Assembly (NCBI GenBank): GCA_964247055.1
Contig: OZ176059.1
Coordinates: 3,410,001-3,474,000 of the forward strand
From: Paragordius varius
Taxonomy: Eukaryota; Nematomorpha
Length of the DNA: 64,000 nt
Direction of reading: 5' to 3'
The notes beneath the pieces were generated by a model. The model did no database searches. It worked only from the letters and a program-made list of their open reading frames with translations, and was not told where the DNA came from. Of the stretch, positions 1 to 14,100 are shown one piece after another. A program made the position numbers and the translations under genes. Position 1 is the first letter of the stretch. Each line of letters starts with the position of its first letter.

Positions 1-44
1 ATTTTTTAGGTTTAAATTTTACACAAAATATTATTTAAATTAAG

Positions 45-135
45 TTTCGCCCACAACGATGAGATTGGTCATGACTCAGCTGTTTCTGTCATCAGGAACC
101 CTGCTGAAAAACAGCTGATTAAAGTATCTAAGAAA
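45..135 (+). CDS. First visible exon of the chitin-binding protein gene
   Basis: Open for 30 codons, rich in SAV, RNP and KQL-type residues, ending at an AAA/GTAATA donor in phase 0 that matches the next exon. The acceptor is taken as TTAAG just before position 45; the earlier TTTTTTAG at 3-9 would run into a stop codon. Two CAGCTG words lie inside the coding sequence. A near-identical in-frame copy follows at 361-445. Confidence 0.6.
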
Positions 136-898
136 GTAATAAAAAATTTGAATAAAAATTGTTTGAAACAGCTGATTTTCGAAAGAAAAATACAAAATAT
201 ATATAAAAAATTGAATAAAAATTGATTGAAACAGTGGATTTTAATAAAATAATTAAAAAAATTTACAAAAAACAGCTGTTCATATCAAAAAGTTTTAATT
301 TAAAATTAATGGATTTTTTTCGGTTAAAATTTTTCGCAAAAAAAATGGAATATAAATTTTGCCTTCATCGATAAGATAGGACATGACTCAGCTGTTTCGG
401 TAATCAGGAACCCTGAAAAACAGCTGATTCAAGTTTCTAAAAGGGTAATTTTTGAGAAAAATTTGATATGAATTAATATAATTTAAATCTCATAAAGAAA
501 AAACAGCTGATTTATAAAAATATTTGAAAATAATTCATCAGAATTTGATTTTATCGATAAAAAATTTGACAAAAATATTGAATACTCAGCTGTTTTTGTC
601 ATTAAAAACCATGAAAAACAGCTGATCATTTAAGAAGGTTATTAAAGTTTCTTTTTTAAAAAAACATTTTTATAAAAAAAAACGAAAAAATGAATTAAAC
701 AGTTTTATTTTAAAATAAAAGAGAAAAATTGATAAAAATTTAAAAATGAAGAATACACCTGTGTTTATTAGTAATAACAACAGCTGATTAAAAGGTTTTT
801 AATAAATAATATTTACAGTTTGTAAAAAAAATACAGTTCCTAAAATTGACAAAAACAGCTGTTTTTTCAAAAAATGCCACATATTATTTTAAAGCAGC

Positions 899-947
<49 letters not shown>

Positions 948-1885
948 GGAAAAAATTTATATATAAAATTAAAAAATTCGATAATTTAATATTTTTAAAA
1001 TAAAGTTATAAATTACTAACTATTTTTAAATTATATTATTAATATACAAAAATAACCTTAACTTTATTATTTGTTTCTAATATATATTAAAATTTTAATA
1101 TATATATATATTTTTTTTCAAAAACTATTAAATATAATTATAAATAAATATTTAAAAAAAAATAATTATATATTATAATACATAAATTTATTAAAATTTT
1201 TAAATATTTATAAATATTTTTTTGGAAAAACTATTAAATATAATTATAATTGTATATTAACAATTAAAAAATAAATTTAAACAATTATAAATATAAAAAT
1301 AAAATATTAATAAATAAAGTAATTAAATATTTCAAATATATAATTAAAATAATAAATATATATAATTTTTTCTTATAATTATTTTAGAAACCATTATCAT
1401 CTGATGCCGAGATAAAATCAGGTGATCTGCCCCCATTTTCGCACACATTCATCCCATCAGCTGCATCTGGTTTTGGAAAATTTCAAACAGCTGTTCCAAC
1501 AAATAATAATAATTTTCAAATTCCTACTGATTATGATTTCGGTATTTATTTTATTTATAAACAGCTGTTATTTATTTTAAAACAGCTGTTTTCAGATAAT
1601 ATATGTATAGTTTAAATATATTTTAATTAAATTTTTTTAATTTATTTGAATTAAGTTTTAAAACAGCTGTATATATATATATATATATATATATTGATAA
1701 TTTCGTCAAAATATTTTTATTTATATTAATTATTTTATTTTTGAAAAAATAATATAATTTTAAAAACAGCTGTAAAAGATTGAATAAAAAATAATTTTCA
1801 AATTCCTACTGATTATGATTTCGGTAATTATTTATTTTTCCTAAAACAGCTGATATTTTATTAAATTCCTAAAACAGCTGTTTTC

Positions 1886-1922
<37 letters not shown>

Positions 1923-4900
1923 TTTTTTAATTTATAACAGCTGTTTTCAGAATATATATATGTATAACTTAATTTTTTTATATATCTTATCTATATATAT
2001 TTAATTTAATTTTTTATTAATTTGAAAAAAAATTTAAAAAAAAAGCTGTTTTTCTAATTCAATAAAAAGATAATTTTTAAATTCCTACTGATTATGATTT
2101 TTTTATATATTAATATTTTTTAAAAATTAAACATTTATTTAAAAAAAATTATTTTTTTGAATATAAAATATATTTTGAAAACAGCTGTTATTTAATAAAA
2201 TTTAATAAAAAATAATAATTTTTAAATTCCTACTGATTATGATTTCGGTATTTATTTATTTTTCCAAAAACAGCTGATTAATTATTAAATATTTATTTCA
2301 AACATATATATTTAAGTTTTATTTGGTTAAAATTTATTTATTTTTATAAAGCTGTTAAAACAGCTGTTTTCAGAATATATATATGTATATATATATTATT
2401 AATTTTTTAAATTTTTTTATTTATTTAAATTAAATTTTAAAACAGCATATATATATATATTAATTATATTGTTATTAAAATTTATTTATTTTATTTATAT
2501 ATATTTAATAAAAAAAATAAATAATATTTTAAAAACAGCTGTTTTCTAAGAAATTCTATTAAAATAATAATTTTCAAATTCCTTCTGATTATGATTTTGG
2601 TATATAATTTATATTTTTTCATAAAACAGCTGATATTTTATCAAATTCCTAAAACAGCTGTTTTTATAATATATATATATATATATGTATATTTTAATTT
2701 TTTAATATAATATATATATAATTATTGAACTTTTAAAACAGCTGTCTATATATATATATATATATATAACAATTTATTTATTTTTATTTAATAATTTTAT
2801 TAAAATTATTTAAAATAAAATATTTTAAAAAAACAGCTGTTTTTATTAAAAATACAAAAAACAATAATAATTTTCAAATTCCTACTGATTATGATTTTGG
2901 TATTTATTTTTTTATAACCAGCTGATATTAAATTAATTTTTATAAAAACAGCTTTTTATTAATATTTTTTTAAAATTCAGCTATTTTTATTTTAAAATTC
3001 ATTTATTTTTAATTTAAAATTTAAATTTTTTAAAAATAAAATAGATTTGTAAAACAGCTGTTTTAAAAAATATAATAAAATATAATAATTTTGGAAATCA
3101 TACTGATTATAATTTCGGTATTTAATTTTTTTATAAAACAACTGATGATTTATAAAATTCTAAAACAGCTGGTTTTAGATATTAAAATGTATATTTTAAT
3201 TATATTTTAATTTTTATTTATTTAAATTAAATTTAAAAACAGCTGTTTTTAGATAAGTTTATTTTAATTATATTTTCAATATATTGTTTATATATATTTG
3301 ATAAATTTATTTAAATTTTTTAAAAATAAAATATATTTTGAAAACTTTTGTAAAAATTCAAAAAAATATTTTTTAAATTCCTACTGGATATTGGTATTTT
3401 AAAATTTAATGAAAACAGCTGATATTTTATTTAAAAATTTATTAAATGCCTAAAACAGCTGTTTTTAGATAGATATTTATTTATATTTATATATATATTA
3501 TATATTAAATTTTTTTATTTTCATTTATCACTAAAAATTAATTTTTTAAAGATCAATATATTTTTTATGATTAATATTTAATTTTAATTCATTAAAATAA
3601 AATCTTTTTGAAAACAGCTGTTTAAAAAAATCTAGATAGACCAGAAATATATCAATTTTAAATTTTTTGAATTTAATAAAATATTTTATAAAAAAATTAA
3701 AAAAAAGCTGATTTAAAAAATTATTAAATTGTTTTAATTTAACATAAAATTATTTATTTTAAAATTTATTTATTATAAATAATTTTATTAAAAACAGCTG
3801 ATTAAATAAATTTTTTAATTTTATAGAAGAAATTGGCCACAATAGAAATTTCGAACAAACTTTTCAAAGGCCGAAACCTCTAACAGCTGGTTTTTTTATT
3901 ATTTTTTATTTTTTAAAATTTTTTATTTTTTTATTTTTTTAATTTTTTTAATTTTTTATTTAATTTTTTATTTTTAAAAATTAATATTTTTTTGAAAATT
4001 TAATATTTTTTTATTTAAAAATATTAATAATTAATGTTTAAAAAAAATATTTATTTTAATTTTTATTTTTTATACTTTTATTTTTATTTTATTTTTTTTA
4101 TTTTATATATTTATTCGTTATTTGTTATTTTAAATATTAAACTTTTTCTATATTAATTTTTTATTCTGTTTTTTATTTTTACTTATCATTTTAATTTTTT
4201 TTATTTTTTTATTTTTAAAATTTTGTTATCTAAATAAATTAATTTTTTTTAAATTTTAATTTTTTAAATTTTTTTAAAAATAAAATAAATTAAATATTTT
4301 TTTTATTTTAGATTTAAAAATTAAATATTTTTTAAATTTTAATATTTTTATTTATATTTTTAATTTTTTTTAAAAATAAAAAATTAATTATTTTTTTAAA
4401 AAAAAAATATATATTTTAGATTATCCAAATTTTATTGATCATATTGGAGGTTCTCACTTTCAATCCACGAGGTTTTTTTAATTTAAAAAAAACATTTTTA
4501 ATTAATAAATTTTTATAAATTAATATTATAAAATTAAAATATTAATTTTTTTATAAAAAAATTGAATATTAAGAGTTTTGTTCATTTATTTTTAATTTTT
4601 ATTAAATTTTTTCAAAAATAAAAATAATTTATAAAATATTAATTTTATTAAAACTAAATTTAAAGAAATTCTTCATATTTATCTTAAAATTTTTAAAATG
4701 TTATTTATATATTTCAAAAAAATATTTTATAATCATAATTTTTAATCATTATTAAAATTTCTCTTAATTATATAAATGAAAATTAAATAAATTAAAAATA
4801 TATTAATTTTTATTAGATTATAATTAAAATTCAAAAGGATATTTTAAAATAATTTTATATGAAAAAAATATTTGAATTTTTTTTATATATATTAATTTTT

Positions 4901-7717
4901 ATAAAAATAAATATTGATTAATAAAATTAAATATATAATTAATATTTCTCACCTCTATTTTTGTGTATTTTTCATTTAATTTTAAAATATCATTTGTTGT
5001 ATTTTAAATAAATTGTTTATTTGTTATTAAAAATTATAATTAGATATTTTTAATTTTATAAAATATTTTTTTTTTAAAAAATTCAATTTTTATATACGTA
5101 TTTATTTCTTTGATAATTTACATATTTTTATTAAAAATATATAAGAATATATTTTTAAAAAATTTAATTTTTGCTTATTATAATATTTTATTTTTTTTAA
5201 CTAAATTATATTTTTATATTATAAAAATATTTTTTTTTTAATTTTAACAATATTTTATTATTAATATAAATATAAATATTTATATATTAAAATAATTTTA
5301 AACAATAAAAATAATAAATAATTTTATTTAATTTTTTTGAAAATATAAATTATTTTTAAAAATAAATAAAAATTCCAAAAAAATAATATTTTTTATATTT
5401 TAAAAAAAATTTTTTTTTATTTATATTTTAAATTTAATTTATTAAATTTTTAATATTGTTCTAAATAATTTAAACATTTTTTATTTTTTAATAAAATAAA
5501 AAAAATATTTTTTTTAATTAAATAATTTTTTAGATTTGAAACTCAGAAACCGTTCTCACCTGATTTATTATTGCCGAGATCAGCTGTTCCCCTAACTGCA
5601 AAAAGTGTTAAAAGGTGATTTAAAATTAATTTTTTGAAATAATTTTAATTTGATTAAATATTTTAATTTCTTAAATCTATATTTTATTAAATTTAAATAT
5701 TATTTGTTTTTATGAATTAAATAAATATATTTTCTAAAATTTTTTTAATAATTTTATAATTAAATTTGATTTTATAAATAAAATTAATCTTTTTACTTAT
5801 TAATTTTTTATTTTAAATTCAAAATTATATATTTAAATAAAATTAATTATTTTATTGATATTTTTATATAAAAATTAAAATATTTTATCAATTTTTGTGA
5901 AATAAATATTTATTTAACATTATTTATATTTTTTAAACACATTTATGTAAAATAATATAAAATTTTATAATTATCTTATGATAAAATTTTTTTATAAAAA
6001 ATTTAATAATTTTTAATAATATTTATTAAAAATTTAAACAAATTATTTTTAAATGATAAAATTCAATTTTGTATTTATTTTTTTTATTATTAATTAATTT
6101 ATTATAAAAAATTTTTAGTTTTTAAATTTTATCCATTAATTTAAATTAAATATGTAAATTTTAAAAAATTTAATAAAATATTTAAATTTAAAATAAAACA
6201 TTTTTTTAATTTTTTAAAATATTTTATATTTAGAATAATTTTTTAAATAATTTTAAAAATTAATTTAAATGAAATATTAAAATTTAAAAATTCATTATTT
6301 TTTTTAAATTTTTTTATAGAATAACTGCCCCCTTCAGACGTCAAATATTTACGACAACACCTGTTCGCCCAATCAGCTGTTTAATTTAATATTTTTTTTA
6401 TTTTCAAATATTATTTTTTTAATTTAAATTAATTTAAAATATATTTTAAAAAATATATATTATATTATTAAATATTTTTAAAAAATTTTAAATTCATTAA
6501 TAAATATATATTTTAAAAAAAGTTTATATTAAAATTCCTTAAAACATAGTATTTTATAAAAAATATTTTTATTTTTATAAATTAAAAAAATATATTTTAT
6601 TTATTTTATTTTATATTATTTTAATTTTGTTTTTTTAAATAATATTTTTTGTAATTTTATATTTAAAAAAAAAACTTTTTTTTAAAATTTTTTTGTAAAT
6701 TTATTATTAATTTATTTAATTTATATTAAAATTTTTTTATAATATATATGTTTTAAAATTATATATCTTATAAATAAATTTTATTTTATATTTATTAAAA
6801 ATTTGAATAGTTTAAAAAATATATAATTTTTATAAATATTATTATATATTTTTTTATAGAATTTATAATTGTGAATAATAATTAATTTTATTTGAAAAAA
6901 ATTAATTTATTAAAAATTTTAATAATTTATATATTTAAATAAATTATTTTTAATAAATTTATTATTTCTTGTTAAATAAAATTATTTTTTAAAAATATTG
7001 TATTTTTTAGTATTTTCTAGAAGAACTTTGCCATCTATACCAGGTTTTTTATTTCAAAAAATTTTATTTAATTTTTTTTTTAATTTTATTTAAATATTAT
7101 TATTTAATTTATAATTTTATAAACATTTTTATTAAATTTTTTTAATATTATTTTATTTTAATTTATTATTCAAATATATCAAATAATTTATTTTTTTATA
7201 TTTTTTATGAATTAAATATTTTTAAAAATATTTTTAATGAAAAAATTATTTTTTTATTTTTTAATATATTTTAAATATATTCCTTAATTTTAACATTTTT
7301 TATATTAATATATATTATTATTATTAATAAATAAATTAAAAATTTTCAATTTTATGTAAATATTTAATTTAGAATTAAAAAAATATATGTTTAATCAAAT
7401 ATATTTTTAATTATATAATTTTAAATAATAAATTAACATTTTTAATATATTTTTATTAATTTAAATTAAATTTTATATATTTTTATATTTTAATTATTTA
7501 AAAATAAATATTTTAATTTATAAATTTCAAATATATATTTTTTTATTTAAAATCAGCTGTTAGATTAGAAACAGCTGGTTTTGGAAGTTCTAGAAGTTCG
7601 GCTGTTTTTACACGTACTCGATTTACAGGTAAAAAATAAAAAATATTTAAAAAAAAATATTTTTAAAATTATTTTATTTAAAATATTTTTTACAAATATT
7701 TAAATAAAAATATTTAA

Positions 7718-7758
<41 letters not shown>

Positions 7759-8064
7759 ATTTAAAAATTGGAAAAAAAAATTAAATTTTTAAATAATTAT
7801 ATATTTATAATATATAATTTTAATAATCAAAATCTAAAAAAATTTGTTAAGAAAATAAAAAAAAATTATAATTATATGAATTATTAAAAATTTATTGTTA
7901 TATATTTATTTAATAATTAAAATAAATTAAAAAAATATTAAAAAAAATAAAAAAATACACAATAGACAAAACAAATAATATTAAAAAATTAAAAATACAT
8001 TTAATTTTTTAAAATTTACCAAAAATTATATAAATTTTATAAATATTAAAATTAAAATATTAAA

Positions 8065-8123
<59 letters not shown>

Positions 8124-11100
8124 ATTTATTAAAAATAATGAAATTAAAAAAAATAAAAAAAAATACATAATAAAAAAATATTTAAAAATTAAAAATTTAA
8201 TTATTTAAAATTTAAATTTGAAAATATATATTATAAATAAATATAAATTTGAAATATTAAAAAATTTGAAATAAAAAAAAGATTATATATAATTTTCCAA
8301 AAAAGAAATAATTCTTTAAAAAAATATATATAAATTTTTTATTTTTTCAATATACTAAATAAATAAATAAAATTTATTAGAAATGTTAATAAAAACTAAA
8401 ATAAATCAATATTAATTTTAAAAGAATATATCATTATATTATAAAAATATAAGTAAAATAAATATTATTTTTTTTTTAATTTTAAAGTAAAAAATATAAA
8501 TTATTTTTTTATAATATTTATTTTTTAATATTTTATTTTTTAATTAATTAAAAATTAATATTATTTAATAATTAAATTATATAATAATTTAAATTTAAAA
8601 TATATATTTTTAATAAATAAATATAAAATATTTAATAAATTTTTTTTGATAAAAATAAATATTTTTTAATATTTTTTAATTAAAGCGCCACCTTTTGTTC
8701 CAGGAACGCCCAGGATTACGGCTTTTACTATTAATTCTGGTTAATTATTTTATTTATTTTAAATAATTTTTTGAAAATATAAAAAAATATATATTTTGCA
8801 AATTTTTAAAAATTAAAAATAAATTTTATTTTGTTTAATTTTTTGAAAAGATATAAATAAAAATTTAAATTTTTTTATCAAATATTAAAAAAAATATATT
8901 TTTAATTTTATTTTTATTTTTTTTAAATAAATTAGTTTATTTTTTCTATTTTTTTATTTTTTTATTTTATGATTTTATTTTTTTAAATATTTCCATTTTT
9001 TTTAATTATTATTGACATATATTCAATATTAAATTAATTTTAAATTATATATTTTTTTAATATTTTTTTTTAATTTTTATATATTTAATAATATTTTATA
9101 TTAATTTTTTTAATTATTATTAATATATATTCAATATATAATTAATTTTAAATTATTTATTTATATTTTTTTAATATTTTTTTTTAATTTTTATATATTT
9201 AATAATATTTTATAATTTTTTAATTTTTTTAATTATTATTAATATATATTCAATATATAATTAATTTTAAATTATTTATTTATATTTTTTTAATATTTTT
9301 TTAAATTTTATATATTTAATAATATTTTATAATTTTTTAATCTTTTTTATTCTTATGATTTTTAATTAAATTTTCTATATTTTTATTTATTTAATATTAT
9401 TTTTTGATTTTTATATATTTAATAATATTTTTAATTTTAAAATTTTTTTTATTCTTATGATTTTTAATTAAATTTTTTTTATTTATTTAATATTATTTTT
9501 TGATTTTTATATATTTCTAATATATTTTTAATTTTTTTTATTCTTATGATTTTTAATTAAATTTTCTTTTTTATTTATTTAATAATATTTTTTGATTTTT
9601 ATATATTTCTAATATATTTTTAATATTTTGATTTTTTTTTATTTTTTATTTTAAGAATTTTTTTTAATTTTTTTTTATACTTTTTTAATTTATAATTTTT
9701 TATATATTTAAACAATTTTTTATACTTATTATTATTTTAATTTATTTTTTTTTAAATTTTTAATTTTTTAAAAAAAAATTTTATATTTTTTTAATTATTT
9801 TTTAGTTCCTCCAATAACAAGAACTCCATCAGCTGTTCAGCCACCTGGTTTACCTCGAGGTTTAAAATATTTTTTATTTTTATTTTTTTATTTATTTTAA
9901 ATATTTTTTTTTAATAAATTCAACACTATTTATTTAAAATTAATATTATATTTAAAAAATAAATAAATTATTAATTGAAATTTAATTTATTTAAATTAAT
10001 AAAAATATATTAAAAATATAAATTTATTGAAAAAAAATTAATCATACTTAATATTTTATTAATAAAAATAAATAAATTATTATTTTTTTTTTTCAATTTA
10101 TTTAAAATTAATAAAAATTATAAAATAAATATTATAATTAAAAAAATAATTATAAATTTTTATTTTTTCTAAAAAAAAAATAATTAACATTTTAGTATTT
10201 TATTTATTATTTAAGTCATAAAATATTAAAAAATAATAAATTTTTTAACATCTTTATTTATTAATTTTATAAAATGAATTTTTAGGTAAATTTAAAAAAA
10301 TTTAATAAATTTATTAAAATATTTTTAATTTATTTTATTAATTTTCTAATATTATTTTTTTAAATTAAATTTTTTTAATTTTTTTATTTTTTAATATAAG
10401 ATTATAAATTTTTATATAAAAATTAATTTTTAATTTTGTACTTTTTTCTATTTTAATAATAATTAAAAATATTCGTTTATTTTAAATTTTATATGTTTGT
10501 ATTTTTCTATTATTTTACATATTTTTAATATTTTTTTATTTTTTTTTTTAAAAAATAATATTTTAAAATTATTTTTATTTTTTTTTCATTTTTTTATATT
10601 TTTAACTTAATTTATTTAATTTAAAACAAAAATTAATTTGTTTATGAAAATTAATAATTTTAATTTATTAATAAAAATTTTTCTGTTTTTTTTATTAATA
10701 AAAAATTAAAATTTTATTAAAACAAAAAATAAATTTTTTTTATAATTTATTTTTTAAAATAATTATTATATTAATTTATATAAAATAAACAAATAAAAAA
10801 ATATAATTTTTTTAAAATAAAAAATAATTATTTGATTAATATTTTAAATTTAATATTATTTTTGACATTATTATTTTTTAAAATTATATATTAAAAACTA
10901 TTAATGTATAATATAAATTTTTTTAACATAATTAATATAATTTTTTATTATTTATATCTTATATATATTTAAAAAAAATTAACAATAAATAATTTTAATA
11001 TAAGAAAAATTAAATAATAATAAAAAAAACTCTTATTTAAAAATTTATTTTTTTTTTAAATTATTTAACATTTTTTTAGTATAAATATTTTTTTTTTAAA

Positions 11101-14100
11101 ATTTTTTTTATTATTTTAATTATCTAATATATATTTAAAAAAAATTAAAATTAAATTATTTTAGGAATTTAAAAATAAAAAATACATTCAAATTAATTTT
11201 ATTTAAAAATAAAAATATTTTATAAAAATAAAAATAATAATTTTTAATAATTTTTTATTTTTTTATTTTTTTAATATTTTATAATTTATTAATAACAGAA
11301 AAATATTTTTTTTATAAATTTTTTAATTTATGTTTATTATAAAAAATAATAATAAATAAATTCAAATTAATTTTTTAAAATATTTTTTTTAAAACAAAAA
11401 AATTATTAAAATATAAAATATTTTTTTTTATTTAATTTTTTTTTATTTATATTTTTTTTAAACTTTTTTTATTTTTGTAGTTTTTAAAAAATCATAAAAT
11501 TAAATTTTTAAAAAATAATTATTTATTTTTTTCAAATTTATTATTTGAAAAATAAAAAATATGTTTTAAAAAATTTTTTTTATTTTTTTATTAAAAATTA
11601 ATTAATTTAATTATTTTTTTTATTGAAATATTTTTATAAAATAAATATAAATTAACATTTTTTAAATTATATTTTAAAAATAAATATGAAATTATATAAA
11701 AATAAAAATATAAATATTTTTAAAAAATTTAATTTTTTTATTTTAAAAATAATTTATTTTTTTTTAATTTTAACAAATAAAATTAAATTTTTAAATTTAA
11801 TAAATAATAATAATTAATTTATTATAATAAATAATTTTATTTAAATAAATAAATTTATTAAAATATTTTTAATTTTAATTTTATTATTTTTTATAAAAAT
11901 AAATTTTTATTTTTTATTTTAATTTTTAGTTTTCGTTCCAATGAGCATAATGGCAATGAATATGGATGAATGGCAATGCGAATTTGATGTAAAAATATTT
12001 TTTTTAAAAAATCAGCTGTTTTTTAAAAAATATTTATTTTTTAATTTAATATAAAATTTTTATATATAATAATTTAATTATTTTATATTTTTAAAAAAAA
12101 TATTTAAATATTTATAAATATTAATTTTAATTTTAATTAAAAATTTTATTTTTTTACAAAAAAAAAATTAAAATTATTTAAATATTTTATATTTTATAAA
12201 TTTAAATAAATTAAATAATTTTTAAAATTTTTTAAAATTAAATAATATAAATAATTATTTTTATAATAGTTATTTTTAATAAAAAAAATGATAATTTTAA
12301 AAATATTTACAAATTTAAATAATTTTAAAAAATAATTTTAAAAAAATTAAATAATTGTATTAATATTAATTTTAAAAAATATTAAATATTAAATAATTTT
12401 AATAAAAATAATTATTTATATTAATATAGTTAAATAGTAAAAAATATTTAATAAAATTTAAATTTTATAAAAAATTATTTATTTTTATAATTATTTTTAT
12501 TAATTTAAATAAAAATATAATTTAAATTTAAAATATAATTTTATAGTTATTAAAATTAAATTTTAAAACAATATCAAAAATATTAAAATTTATTTAAAAA
12601 ATTATAAAAAAAAATAAATATTAAAATAATATTATTTAATAATTAAATTTAAATATTTTATTTAGAAAATATTAAATTTATAAAAAATCAAAATTTTAAA
12701 ATTAAAATATAATTTTAAAATTATATTAATTCAAATAATATTAAAAAATAATTAATTTAATGAAAAATATTTATGAAAAATAAAAAAATTATAAAAATAA
12801 ATTTATTTTTAAAAACAGCTTTTATTAAATATTTATATTAAAACTTTAATTAATAATTTTAAAAATTATTATATAGATCCTAAATCAAAAAAATTATATA
12901 TTAAAAAATATATTTATTATTTATTTATATTTTAAATATTCTTAAATAATATTTCAATTTTAAAAAATTTATATATTTATTTATATTTTAAATATTTTTT
13001 ATGTATTTAATATTTTATAATAATATAAATATAAATATTTATATTTACAAAAAAAAAATTTCTAAGCAGCTGTTTTTTATTAAAAATATTCATTAATGTA
13101 TAAAAATAAATGCAAACAGGAAATAAATAAATTTCAAATGCAAATCAACTGATGGGATATAAAAAAAAATCAAAAAAAATAAATATTTTTTAAATCTATA
13201 TATTTATAAAAATTATAATAAATAAATAAAAATAATTAAAATATTTTTTTTAATTTAAAAAAATAATTATTTTTTAAATTTTTTTAATAATAACATTTTT
13301 TAAATATTATATATAAATAATTTAATTATTTCACATTTTTCAAAAAATAATTGAAATATATAAATATTTTTATTTTATTATATTTCAAATATTTCATTTA
13401 AAATAATATGAAATATTTATATAAATAAAAAAAATAAATATTAATATATTTTGAAAAAAAATACTTTATAAAAAATATTTTTTAAAAACAGCTGATTTTT
13501 ATTATTTTCTTTAGAGTATAAAAATAAATGCAAACAAGTAAAGAATTAAATTTAAAATGCAAAACAGCTGATGGAATATTTAAATAATCATAAATATTAA
13601 TATATTTTTAAATTAAATATTTATTGATAATTTAATTATTAAATATTTTAATTATAAAAATTAAAAAATTAATATATTAAATCTTTTAAATAATTTTATT
13701 ATTTAAATATTTATATTTTCAAAAAAATTTTATCATTTTAAAAAATAAATATATAATTTTTTTGAATTATTTTAAATATTATTTTAAATTTAATTATTTC
13801 ATATTTTTAAAAAAAATTATTATTTTAATATTTTTTAAAAATCAGCTGTTTTATAAAATATTTCCATTAGAGTATGAAAATAAATGCAAACAGGAAAGAA
13901 ATAAATTTTGAATGCAAATCAGCTGTTTTATTATAAAATAAAATATATAAAAATTAATATATTTTTAAATTAAATATTTATAAATAATTTAATTATTATT
14001 TAATTATTAAAATTATTAAATCATTTTGTAAAAATTTCAGCTGTTTTTGATTTGATTTATAAATATTAAATATTTTAATTTCTCCAAAAAAATAAGAAAC

